A stretch of DNA of 64,000 nt, taken from NCBI RefSeq assembly GCF_900182915.1, contig NZ_FXUG01000001.1, positions 806,001 to 870,000 on the forward strand, given 5' to 3'. The position numbers and the translations under genes were made by a program. This document shows, piece by piece, positions 26,456 through 35,272 of this stretch; position 1 is the first letter of the stretch, and each line of letters opens with the position of its first letter. The notes beneath the pieces are model-generated. The model made no database searches, was not told where the DNA came from, and saw only the letters and a list, made by a program, of their open reading frames with translations. Source of the stretch: Neorhodopirellula lusitana (lineage in GTDB: Bacteria > Planctomycetota > Planctomycetia > Pirellulales > Pirellulaceae).

Positions 26456-26822
26456 TTGCCGCCCAGATAACACTCGCCGACGACCAGGCAAGCCAAGCGA
26501 TAAGTTGGAGGTGATGAGTCTTTTCGATTACGGCGCCACGGCCCAGGCGACTCGCGCTGAAGCACACGAAGCAGCAAAGCCGAAGCAGGCGGATCGCACC
26601 GCACGGGCTGAAGAGATCTTGCTGTCCCGGGGTGCCACAGGATGCACACGGCATGAACTGGCTGATCTGATGGGGTTGCCGTTGCAGAGCATCTGTAGCC
26701 CGGCTCTGCGGCTACTTCGCGACGGCTTGACTGTTGAACCGGGAATAAGGCGACCAACGCCATCGGGCGGCACGGCGGCAGTGATGGTGCATGTGGAGCA
26801 CGCCAATGAATGCGTTGCTTGA
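26448..26822 (+). CDS. Unknown winged-helix-like protein
   Basis: The ATG at 26448 lies inside the end of the previous gene (ATGAGTAA), giving 124 residues. The middle and C-terminal part (AEEILLSRGATGCTRHELADLMGLPLQSICSPALRLLRDG) has the look of a winged helix used for DNA binding. It overlaps the start of the primase-polymerase by 17 bases. It may be a replication accessory or regulator; no family is named. Confidence 0.65.
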   Translation: MSNCRPDNTRRRPGKPSDKLEVMSLFDYGATAQATRAEAHEAAKPKQADRTARAEEILLSRGATGCTRHELADLMGLPLQSICSPALRLLRDGLTVEPGIRRPTPSGGTAAVMVHVEHANECVA

Positions 26823-27900
26823 TCATGCGTTGCGGTATCACGCGATGGGCTGGTCAATCATCCCGGTCAAGATTGGGACGAAGGAAAAGCCTATCTCGTG
26901 GAAGCGATACCAAACAGAACGGGCCACCGAATCGACTGTTCGGCGTTGGTGCAGAAAGGACGTCAACATCGCGGTTGTCAGTGGTCCGGTGTCCGGCGGC
27001 TTGGTTGTTCGTGATTTCGATGAAGCTGGCGCGCATGAACGTTGGGCGGCTGATCATGGCGAATTGGCCGCCTCGCTGCCGACTGTTCAAACCGCCCGGG
27101 GGCATCACGTCTACGCACGGCTGGACGAACCGGTGCGAGTCGTTCACTGCGGTGACGGTGAACTTCGAGGATGTGGTGGTTACACGATGTTGCCCCCGAG
27201 CGTGCATCCTTCAGGGCAGGTTTATCGATGGTTGCGAGAGCCGTCTGGGGTCCTGCCGACCGTAGCGATCGAGAACCTATGTCCACCTGTCCTAAAGGAA
27301 GCAAAGGATTTCAAGGAAGCAAAGGACATCAAGGACAGTAATGGAGTAAGAGACACATCATTCAAAAATTTTGTTGAACGCTTCTCAATAGATGGTCCAG
27401 GGCAGGGACGCAACGCATTGAAGCAACTGGCGCTCGCTTGGTTGGCCGCGAACAAAAAGCGAAAGCCCCCTGCGAAAGATCGCGTGATTGTTCATTCGTT
27501 GTGGTGGGATCGTTTTGGGCACCATCGACGAACCGATAACGAATCGTCCTTCGAGGACTTTGACCGAATGCTAGACGAACTAAGAGGGGATTCGTTCTTG
27601 TTGCGTGTTCGTGCTGAACTCCCAAACTCGACCATTCCCGATTGGGCAATCGATGAACCGGAACATCGGCAGCAGGTCGCAGTCGTCTTGCTTGCTTGCC
27701 ACCGTGCATCTGAAGGCGAACCGTTTCCACTGGCCGCAACGATAGCAGCCCAGTTAGCCGGACTGCCTGACCCAAAGATTGCACACCGAGCACTACAAGC
27801 TTTCTGTAGGAAAGAGCACGTCCCTCTTCAGTTGTTCCAGCGAGGTGAACGTCGCCCAGGTGGACAGCCCAACATCTACCACCTATCGCATCCCCAATAG
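26806..27900 (+). CDS. Bifunctional primase-polymerase (prim-pol) protein
   Basis: The ATG at 26806 gives 364 residues. The N-terminal about 170 residues match the prim-pol domain of plasmid and phage replication proteins: LRYHAMGWSIIPVKIGTKEKPISWKRYQ, then NIAVVSGPVSGGLVVRDFDEA with the acidic D-F-D motif, then TARGHHVYARL with the conserved His, and GYTMLPPSVHPSG. The C-terminal half, about 190 residues, is helical with no helicase motifs. It should make primers or copy DNA during replication of the element. A separate helicase is not seen inside this element. Confidence 0.88.
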   Translation: MNALLDHALRYHAMGWSIIPVKIGTKEKPISWKRYQTERATESTVRRWCRKDVNIAVVSGPVSGGLVVRDFDEAGAHERWAADHGELAASLPTVQTARGHHVYARLDEPVRVVHCGDGELRGCGGYTMLPPSVHPSGQVYRWLREPSGVLPTVAIENLCPPVLKEAKDFKEAKDIKDSNGVRDTSFKNFVERFSIDGPGQGRNALKQLALAWLAANKKRKPPAKDRVIVHSLWWDRFGHHRRTDNESSFEDFDRMLDELRGDSFLLRVRAELPNSTIPDWAIDEPEHRQQVAVVLLACHRASEGEPFPLAATIAAQLAGLPDPKIAHRALQAFCRKEHVPLQLFQRGERRPGGQPNIYHLSHPQ

Positions 27901-27911
27901 CGGAACCAAGA

Positions 27912-28208
27912 ATGCACACGGACCAAAACACCCAAGCCCCTTCAATGGACCTTACAAGCCCCGTTCAAGAACCTTCTAACGAGGAACCGATGAAACGCCC
28001 ACGCTTCAGAGAACTTATCGAAGGAGTGGACCGCCCCAGTGAGCGAGAGCTAAAGCGAGCACGCAAACAATGCACGCCCAAGCCAATCAAGCTGGTGTGC
28101 TCTGACTGCGGAAGATCACGTAAGGCAACACGCGGTGAACTACTCAACCGAACACGCCTTCGATGCCTGTGTTGTGGCGGTCCATTGAACCGATACCAGG
28201 AAGCGTAG
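27912..28208 (+). CDS. Small zinc-ribbon protein
   Basis: The frame gives 98 residues; an internal ATG (MKRPRFREL) would give 72. The C-terminus carries two C-x-x-C pairs, CSDCGRSRKATRGELLNRTRLRCLCCGG in outline, which should fold as a zinc ribbon. The middle is very basic. It lies 11 bases after the primase-polymerase and is probably co-expressed. Function is unknown; nucleic-acid binding is likely. Confidence 0.7.
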   Translation: MHTDQNTQAPSMDLTSPVQEPSNEEPMKRPRFRELIEGVDRPSERELKRARKQCTPKPIKLVCSDCGRSRKATRGELLNRTRLRCLCCGGPLNRYQEA

Positions 28209-28504
28209 GGCGACGTTCTGGCGAGGTGGTGGAGCGTTTGTGGGTTATGCACGCATTTGCCTTCTCGCCGCTGATGGCATCCACCGATAGACCCTTGGAG
28301 CGTCCGCTACTTCTGGTGCAGGGCATTGTTACTGAGGTGGGCTGATGCTTCCTGATTGCTCTCGGGGTGTTGTTGAAGTTGTTTTGTTGACCGGTTGTTA
28401 GTGGTCGGTACTGTTCGGATCAACGGCTAGGTTCGCTACCGAAAAGCGGTGTTCACCTACCGCCTGCCGTTGTGTTTTCTTGAGGTGATTTGCTGAGGTA
28501 AGCA

Positions 28505-29837
<1,333 letters not shown>

Positions 29838-30062
29838 GCTACATCGTCCTTCAGATGGGATGCGAATGGCCTTCAAACACGGGAAAAACGAGATTGCGTC
29901 TATCGCGGATCCTGCCCCGAAAATCTTGTTTTAGTTACAAAGTGGGTACAGTTCGGGCACATGTACCCAAACGTCTTAGGCGCCGCCGTTGGGTGCTGGA
30001 TGTTGTATTTGGATTTTCCAAAAAACCGAGCTTACTGACTCTATCGGCGCGAGATGCGTGAC

Positions 30063-30107
30063 TCGATCTAAAGAACCCGTCTCGATCGGGTCAGCGGTCA
30101 TTCGATC
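30063..30107. repeat. Iteron-like TCGATC repeats in the leader of module A
   Basis: TCGATC occurs at 30063, 30082 and 30102 (spacing 19 and 20), within a stretch from about 30045 that is closely matched at 31985-32060. The same three sites with the same spacing recur in module B. Evenly spaced short repeats ahead of replication genes are typical of origin iterons or operators. Confidence 0.55.
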
Positions 30108-30296
30108 GCGTCAGAAGTCCGTAGCAACCCAGACTGACACAGCCTTCCAAAACAGGGCTAGTCATAGGCGTGGTATTTTATAAACTTCGGATAGCCCAAC
30201 GGATGGGCTTCTTTGATGCTACCTCCCGAAAGTGAGGGCCTAGAAACAGGACGACGGCGCATCATTGACTGGAATCGGCCAGGCCTCGATTACAAC

Positions 30297-30367
30297 GCTT
30301 TGCCCCAACTGCGTGCGAGACCACCAATTTGCTGGTGGTGTCGGTCTGCGCTGATTTTCTGGGAAGC
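30297..30367. ncRNA. Candidate structured RNA, module A copy
   Basis: GCTT-TG-CCCC at 30297-30306 can pair with GGGAAGC at 30361-30367. Inside, ACCACCA at 30320-30326 pairs with TGGTGGT at 30333-30339, with AGACC/GGTCT as an alternative extension. The outer sequences are conserved with the copy at 32249-32325, whereas the inner helix has different bases but still pairs, which is the mark of a conserved structure. Strand and function (antisense regulator, leader element or origin structure) are not known. A smaller hairpin, AGCCCA/TGGGCT, lies near 30198-30214 and is also conserved. Confidence 0.55.
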
Positions 30368-30419
30368 ATCTACTCGGCAGCGTTGACCACCCTGAAATTC
30401 GATTTCCAGAGGTTGGTTC

Positions 30420-30740
30420 ATGAATGAAATGCCGTCGTCGGCGAGCATGTCTCACGAGATATCGCTTGCCATTTCCGCCGAGAATCTTCGGCCCCTAATT
30501 GAGTCCGTACTTCAGTGTACTGGCTCCCTGACTGGCTGGCCTGTAGGTCGCGTTGCTCTTCAAGAAGCCGAAGCTGCCGACTGCATTGGCGTTCCGTCTC
30601 ATGTGCTACGGGACGCTCGCCTTCGCCTAAAGCTCAAACACGTTCGGAGTGGTCGATCCGTCCTGTACACGTCAGCGCAACTACAGGCTGCGCTCCAGAC
30701 AATGACCGTAAACGCCAAGTCATCGGAGCCTTCACTGTGA
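30420..30740 (+). CDS. Small HTH-like protein, module A copy
   Basis: The product is 106 residues from the ATG at 30420; an internal ATG at 30447 is also possible. The segment GRVALQEAEAADCIGVPSHVLRDARLRLKLKHVRSGRSVLYTSAQLQAALQTM has the layout of an excisionase-type helix-turn-helix with a wing. It is nearly identical to the gene at 32375. The final TGA overlaps the GTG of the next gene (GTGA). The likely role is control of the replication module or DNA binding at the leader iterons. Confidence 0.7.
   Translation: MNEMPSSASMSHEISLAISAENLRPLIESVLQCTGSLTGWPVGRVALQEAEAADCIGVPSHVLRDARLRLKLKHVRSGRSVLYTSAQLQAALQTMTVNAKSSEPSL
30444..30712. repeat. 269-bp identical direct repeat, copy 1
   Basis: These bases appear identical by eye to 32399-32667 and cover most of the small HTH gene. 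Flanking sequences on both sides are only loosely similar, so the identity is sharply bounded. Confidence 0.85.
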
Positions 30741-31144
30741 ATAACAAAGACGCAAACCAATCATCGAAAGTAACAAATAAAAAAGAGACGAAAACAATGA
30801 ACGATCCGACAATGAACGTCAATCAGAACCCCAGATGGTTTCGCGACGAAGACGGAACTTGCGAGAATCGCTGGAACGGGAAGAAATCATATCAGGTGCA
30901 GCTTGCGAATCACGGCGTTTGCTTGGTTCGCACGGTCTTCAAACTGCATCCTAGAGAAACAGAAACTTGGTGCCTGCTGAGGTTTCTTTGTAAATCCAAG
31001 CCAATCGACGTGCTGGTCCCGCTGGAGAGTCTGGCTGACGAGAAGGCCTTCCTGCAGGTCGCACCGCTTGGGTTCTCGTTTTCCGCTCTTTCCAAGGCCT
31101 TTATTCTGCTACGCGAATGTTTGATGGGGGAGGCAGGCAAATGA
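30737..31144 (+). CDS. Stand-alone N-terminal domain related to the DUF927-like ATPase
   Basis: The GTG at 30737 gives 135 residues. The body (from MNDPTMNVNQNPRWFRDEDGT to LLRECLMGEAGK) aligns with the first about 130 residues of the ATPase at 32692: both share the NxNQ-x-x-RW-x-RD start, the LHPRET/LLPRET strand, LADEKAF and APxGFSFSA, and the RECLM end. Here translation stops where the partner continues into its ATPase domain. So this is either a truncated paralogue or a free-standing regulatory domain. The clean stop and good composition argue that it is expressed. Confidence 0.72.
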   Translation: MNNKDANQSSKVTNKKETKTMNDPTMNVNQNPRWFRDEDGTCENRWNGKKSYQVQLANHGVCLVRTVFKLHPRETETWCLLRFLCKSKPIDVLVPLESLADEKAFLQVAPLGFSFSALSKAFILLRECLMGEAGK

Positions 31145-31462
31145 ATCTGACAAAGATATCACGTAGCTGCCTGGCTTTAAAAAGGCTGTCGCTGGGAAAC
31201 CGTCTCACCCTCGCGAGTCTCCACTGGACTTACGCAGATTTTGAGAAAAGTTTCTCAGTACCAAATCCCCCGTTACGCCAACACAGCCGAAATTGGCTTC
31301 GGAGAAATCGACGTAAGTGCTTGAAGCTAGAATCTTGCAGTAAAATCTGCGGAGGGGCTCTCACCAGCCTTGTAACACTCAGCCTTCAGATTCTGACACT
31401 GATGCATTGAATTTCAAAAGCCACGCAGTCCAGATATTTACACGCAGTCCAGATATTTAGGT
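31145..31462. other. Region with a 19-bp tandem duplication, no gene
   Basis: About 320 bases follow the truncated ATPase paralogue. An overlapping 97-residue frame (31117-31410) shows no pattern. The 3' end holds two tandem 19-bp copies described separately. Confidence 0.4.
31422..31459. repeat. Two perfect tandem copies of a 19-bp unit
   Basis: CACGCAGTCCAGATATTTA is repeated without a gap at 31422-31440 and 31441-31459. The array ends three bases before the GTG start of the next gene, so it overlaps the expected ribosome-binding and promoter region. Confidence 0.85.
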
Positions 31463-31735
31463 GTGACGATGCCCAAGAGCAAAGCTGATCGAATCGAAAA
31501 GTGGTTACCTCGAGGCTGGAAGGAATCGACCAGCGGCAGCGAGGCGAAGTGGAAGAACATTAGCGGCTACCACATCGCTGTAATGGAAGATCACGACCAT
31601 CCTGCAAAATGGAAGTACCGTATCGGTCGTCAGAATTCGAAAGTCCTCGACTACAGCCAGTCAAGGTATTCGACAGAGGATGATGCAAAGCGGGCTGTGC
31701 TGGAAATACTCTGTAACAAACTAGAGATTGCTTGA
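31463..31735 (+). CDS. Small unknown basic protein
   Basis: The product is 90 residues from a GTG at 31463 or 88 from the ATG at 31469. It is well composed, with alternating aromatic and charged residues (EKWLPRGWKESTSGSEAKWKNISGYHIAVMED), and ends in an amphipathic helix (TEDDAKRAVLEILCNKLEIA). It could be a small two-layer beta-alpha DNA-binding protein. No family is recognised. It lies alone between the two copies of the duplicated module. Confidence 0.6.
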   Translation: MTMPKSKADRIEKWLPRGWKESTSGSEAKWKNISGYHIAVMEDHDHPAKWKYRIGRQNSKVLDYSQSRYSTEDDAKRAVLEILCNKLEIA

Positions 31736-31842
31736 GGCTCCAAGAAATACCACGATCGGTGGTACGCCATGTTTGTTGAGGCATATCGAATCGAGAATTG
31801 GATCGACTCATTCAGCAAGCGTCGGAGGGGCCGCTTGCGGTC

Positions 31843-31860
31843 GGTCACCTAGAGGTGACC
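31843..31860. repeat. Inverted repeat GGTCACCT-AG-AGGTGACC
   Basis: Two perfect 8-base arms are separated by two bases, the shape of a dimeric-regulator site. It lies upstream of module B; no obvious counterpart was noticed upstream of module A. Confidence 0.7.
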
Positions 31861-31888
31861 CGCACTCGAGTTACCCAGGTGTTGCGGC

Positions 31889-31908
31889 GTCTGCGGGGTG
31901 ACGCAGAC
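31889..31908. repeat. Hairpin GTCTGCG...CGCAGAC
   Basis: Seven-base arms at 31889-31895 and 31902-31908 enclose six bases. No T-run follows, so it is more likely a regulatory or origin hairpin than a terminator. Confidence 0.6.
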
Positions 31909-32008
31909 TGACCAGGGATCGGCTGTTCAGACCTCGATCTCCTGAATCCGTTTGTAATTTCAGGTTGAATTTGCTCGTCACTGACTCTATCGGCGCGACA
32001 TGCGTGAC

Positions 32009-32053
32009 TCGATCTAGAGAGCCCGTCTCGATCGGGGCAGTGGTCGTTCGATC
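32009..32053. repeat. Iteron-like TCGATC repeats in the leader of module B
   Basis: TCGATC occurs at 32009, 32028 and 32048 (spacing 19 and 20), exactly as in module A, inside a conserved stretch starting CTGACTCTATCGGCGCGA at about 31981. Confidence 0.55.
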
Positions 32054-32248
32054 GCGTCAGAAGTCTGTGGAGACCGCGATGGACTCGACCTTTCAAAACA
32101 GGGCTTGAAAAGGGCGCGACACCTCGTAGAATTCGAAACGCCCAGCCGATGGGCTTCATTGAAGTTTCCCTGCGAGGGAAAGCCGGGTAACAGGTGCTAC
32201 GGTGCTTCATTGACTTGAGCTCGTGATAGCTCGCCTCTCGATTAGAAC

Positions 32249-32325
32249 GCTTTGCCCCGACTGCGTGACGAGATTTTCAATCAACTGATTGAGGGTCTTC
32301 GTGCGCAGTCTTCTTTTGGGGAAGC
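32249..32325. ncRNA. Candidate structured RNA, module B copy
   Basis: GCTT-TG-CCCC at 32249-32258 pairs with GGGGAAGC at 32318-32325. Next, GACTGCG (32259-32265) pairs with CGCAGTC (32304-32310), ACGAGA (32268-32273) with TCTTCGT (32296-32302, one bulge), and TCAATC (32277-32282) with GATTGA (32287-32292) around an AACT loop. The result is one long hairpin closed by the conserved outer helix. Module A forms a comparable hairpin from different bases at 30297-30367. It may be a regulatory RNA or a replication structure; the active strand is unknown. Confidence 0.6.
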
Positions 32326-32374
32326 ATCGGTACTGCAAACGAAGACCCATACTCGTTTGTAAAGGCCCAATCCC

Positions 32375-32695
32375 GTGAATCCAACCCTGCCCCCTGCAAG
32401 CATGTCTCACGAGATATCGCTTGCCATTTCCGCCGAGAATCTTCGGCCCCTAATTGAGTCCGTACTTCAGTGTACTGGCTCCCTGACTGGCTGGCCTGTA
32501 GGTCGCGTTGCTCTTCAAGAAGCCGAAGCTGCCGACTGCATTGGCGTTCCGTCTCATGTGCTACGGGACGCTCGCCTTCGCCTAAAGCTCAAACACGTTC
32601 GGAGTGGTCGATCCGTCCTGTACACGTCAGCGCAACTACAGGCTGCGCTCCAGACAATGACCGTAAATGCAAAGCCATCGGAGTCATCATTGTGA
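32375..32695 (+). CDS. Small HTH-like protein, module B copy
   Basis: The product is 106 residues from a GTG at 32375; the ATG at 32402 inside the identical block is the alternative. From there on it differs from the module A protein only at the last residues (NAKPSESSL against NAKSSEPSL). The excisionase-type helix-turn-helix layout is the same. Its TGA overlaps the GTG start of the ATPase gene, so the two are translationally coupled. Confidence 0.7.
   Translation: MNPTLPPASMSHEISLAISAENLRPLIESVLQCTGSLTGWPVGRVALQEAEAADCIGVPSHVLRDARLRLKLKHVRSGRSVLYTSAQLQAALQTMTVNAKPSESSL
32399..32667. repeat. 269-bp identical direct repeat, copy 2
   Basis: This is the second copy of the block at 30444-30712, 1955 bases away and in the same orientation. 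The lack of silent changes against diverged flanks points to recent gene conversion or duplication. Confidence 0.85.
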
Positions 32696-35028
32696 ACAAA
32701 CGAACGGCAAACAAATCAGCAATATCAACCAACTCAAATGAGACGAATACGATGAACAGCCAGGCAGCCAACCCAAATCAAACCGCCAGATGGCATCGAG
32801 ATTCATCTGGCACCTACGAAACCAGAACTGGGCGTAACGGACCCTACGACGTAAAACTCTGCAGCCACAGTGTGACACTCACTCGCGTCTTTTCTCGACT
32901 CTTGCCTCGCGAAACAAAAGTTGAGTACGAACTGAAGTTTGATAACCACGGAAGTTCGTTCACCATGCGCGTTGGTCATGAACACCTCGCAGACGAGAAA
33001 GCATTTACCCTAATTGCACCACCGGGATTCTCATTCTCAGCAGGCCCAAAATCGTTCCAGCTCTTCCGTGAGTGCCTGATGGAGGATGTTCAAAACGCTG
33101 ATCTAGTTGCGATCGTCACTGAACTTGGCTGGATGATACTTAACGGAGTTCCGGTCTTTGCGGACGCGGATGGAATCGTCCGTTCCGTTCCTTCTGATCC
33201 GAAATGTGAGTGGCTAGACGCCAATGGAACGCCCCAACCTCTTTCGCTAAAAGACATTAACGCGTTGTGTTCCGAAGTTCCGATTCTGGCGGGCAACAAC
33301 AGGGGCATAGCCGACGTTGAAGTTGATGTCAGTTCGCAGCTAAAAAAGTATCGTCTGCGGCGGCCTTCGTCAGACCAGGAAATCCGAGACGCTGTTGATG
33401 TGTTCTTGGAACTACTCTTGGCAGGCGACAGCAACGTGACTTACCCTGCACTCTTTGCAGCTATCTCCGCCGCAATCGAAGATCCGAGCTATGTGGTCTT
33501 TCTTCATGGTCCCACTGGCAACATGAAAACGGCGTTCGGAAAACTGCTGTTATCACTCTACATGACTGACCCAAAAGACAGTGACTGCGCGTCATTTAAC
33601 TCAACTTCAATGGGAATGCAGGCAAGGTTCGCTTCCACCGGGAATGTTGCGGTCTTAGTCGATGACTTTGTCCAACGGCCAAACTCACGAGGTGGTGGCG
33701 AGGAGGCCAAACGCGCTGACGACCTGATACGAGCTCTGGGGAATGGTGCATCGCGAGATCGATGCTACGGCGACGGAACACTTCGCCCAAGTGATCAGCC
33801 ACGCGGTCTTGCGATAATCACTGGCGAGCAAATGCCTGACGGGCTTGATTCCATGCGTTATCGAACCGTGAGCCTGGGCGTCGATAAGTCCACCTTTGAA
33901 GATGCGACCAGAACAGCGCGGCCAAACTACTTCGACTACTTTCAGCGAAAAGCGAAGGACGGAACTTTCAGCCTGATGACCCACGCCTTTGTTCAGTGGC
34001 TGGCGCCACGATTGGCTACCTGCCGTGAACAACTCAAGTCCCAGCAACTAGATGACCAGAACACGCCCGTTCACAAGCGGACATTGGATGCGACGAACAA
34101 AATCCTTGAAGCGGCCAATGTCTTTCTTCATTTCGCGGTGCAGACCGGTAGTTGCTCACCATTAGAAGCTGACTCACACTTCAAGCGATGTGCAGAGACG
34201 CTCCAGCACCACATTCAACGAACCTACATCGAATCTATCGACGACAGTCCCGCGACTGCATTCGGCGTGCATATCACAAGCGCCATGCTTGCGAAGAAAG
34301 CTCACGTTGAAATCGACGATCTCAATGAATACCTGGATTCATCTCCCGAGATCCCTATTGAGAACCTTGGGTATACTGCCGTCCGCTTAGAGGTCGATGG
34401 AAGTTCGGAAGAAGATTCAGAAGGCACTAACCATTCTGACCACAGTTACACGACAAGCTACCGTGCAAATGGAACGAAGATTGGTGTTTATCGGACGGGA
34501 ATAAACGCCATTGACTTAATCCCAGACTTCGCGCTCGAGGTCGCCAACTCTGCCGCTGTGGGTGGCAAATCAAGCCCCATGCCAACCAAGAAATTATTCG
34601 GACGGATTCTCCGTGACAACAATTGGCTTGCGAGCAAAGGAGCAGATCGAAATACTCAAAAAGTCAGGTTTGGCAATATTGCGATGGATGTCTGGCGCAT
34701 TCATGCAGACCGTTTGTTTGAAGTGGTAATCGACTGGGGTGCTTTCGACATAGCGACCTACCAAGAACTATCCGCAATCGAACAACGGTTGAAATGCGAA
34801 AAGCGTCGAGAAGAGTACAGCCGAAGCCTACGGGATCGGATTCATACCACGCAGTGGGAAGTAATGCTTAACTCGTCCCTTACCACCGAGGATAGGCAGC
34901 GAATGCTTATTCCTGACCCACCGCTAGGCGACCTCCCGAATAGCGTTCCGCGAACGAATGTGCTCCCACCAGATGTACCGTCGCTCCCCGGGTACGGCGA
35001 TCCCCCGAAAGATGATTTGCTGGCGTAG
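32692..35028 (+). CDS. DUF927-like replication ATPase/helicase
   Basis: The GTG at 32692 gives 778 residues. The first about 130 residues match the stand-alone protein at 30737. The ATPase core follows: Walker A GPTGNMKTA at about residue 272, Walker B-like VAVLVDDF at about 319-326, and the ITGEQ segment at about residue 380, which looks like a sensor. This is the plan of DUF927-type, DnaB-like or superfamily 3-like helicases encoded by plasmids and phage satellites beside primases. The C-terminus is Pro-rich. It should load or unwind DNA at the element's origin, with the primase-polymerase genes downstream as partners. The strong terminator at 35049 ends its transcript. Confidence 0.82.
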   Translation: MNKRTANKSAISTNSNETNTMNSQAANPNQTARWHRDSSGTYETRTGRNGPYDVKLCSHSVTLTRVFSRLLPRETKVEYELKFDNHGSSFTMRVGHEHLADEKAFTLIAPPGFSFSAGPKSFQLFRECLMEDVQNADLVAIVTELGWMILNGVPVFADADGIVRSVPSDPKCEWLDANGTPQPLSLKDINALCSEVPILAGNNRGIADVEVDVSSQLKKYRLRRPSSDQEIRDAVDVFLELLLAGDSNVTYPALFAAISAAIEDPSYVVFLHGPTGNMKTAFGKLLLSLYMTDPKDSDCASFNSTSMGMQARFASTGNVAVLVDDFVQRPNSRGGGEEAKRADDLIRALGNGASRDRCYGDGTLRPSDQPRGLAIITGEQMPDGLDSMRYRTVSLGVDKSTFEDATRTARPNYFDYFQRKAKDGTFSLMTHAFVQWLAPRLATCREQLKSQQLDDQNTPVHKRTLDATNKILEAANVFLHFAVQTGSCSPLEADSHFKRCAETLQHHIQRTYIESIDDSPATAFGVHITSAMLAKKAHVEIDDLNEYLDSSPEIPIENLGYTAVRLEVDGSSEEDSEGTNHSDHSYTTSYRANGTKIGVYRTGINAIDLIPDFALEVANSAAVGGKSSPMPTKKLFGRILRDNNWLASKGADRNTQKVRFGNIAMDVWRIHADRLFEVVIDWGAFDIATYQELSAIEQRLKCEKRREEYSRSLRDRIHTTQWEVMLNSSLTTEDRQRMLIPDPPLGDLPNSVPRTNVLPPDVPSLPGYGDPPKDDLLA

Positions 35029-35048
35029 CTGACACGTCTACTTCCATT

Positions 35049-35088
35049 AAACCCCATCAGTCCTTGCGGCTGATGGGGTTCTTTCTTT
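35049..35088 (+). terminator. Strong rho-independent terminator
   Basis: AACCCCATCAG (35050-35060) pairs with CTGATGGGGTT (35070-35080) around a nine-base loop, followed by CTTTCTTT. It lies 21 bases after the stop of the ATPase gene and separates it from the primase-like gene. Confidence 0.9.
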
Positions 35089-35272
35089 GGGTTCGTGCGA
35101 ACAAGAAAGTCTCATGATTGAAAGGTATCAGAATTATCGGTAACCCGGTTCCGATCCAATGCAGCCAACGCGATGGGAAAACCGGTGCACAGCAATGTGC
35201 GAAGCAGCGGCTTCAAATCTCAGATGTTGAGTCTAAACCACTTTCATGCAGACCTAGAAGAAGAAACAGAAG

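Larger units (their letters stand above)
31736..32008. other. Noncoding stretch before module B
   Basis: This stretch precedes the second leader and contains two compact inverted repeats described separately. No coding frame is convincing. Confidence 0.4.
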
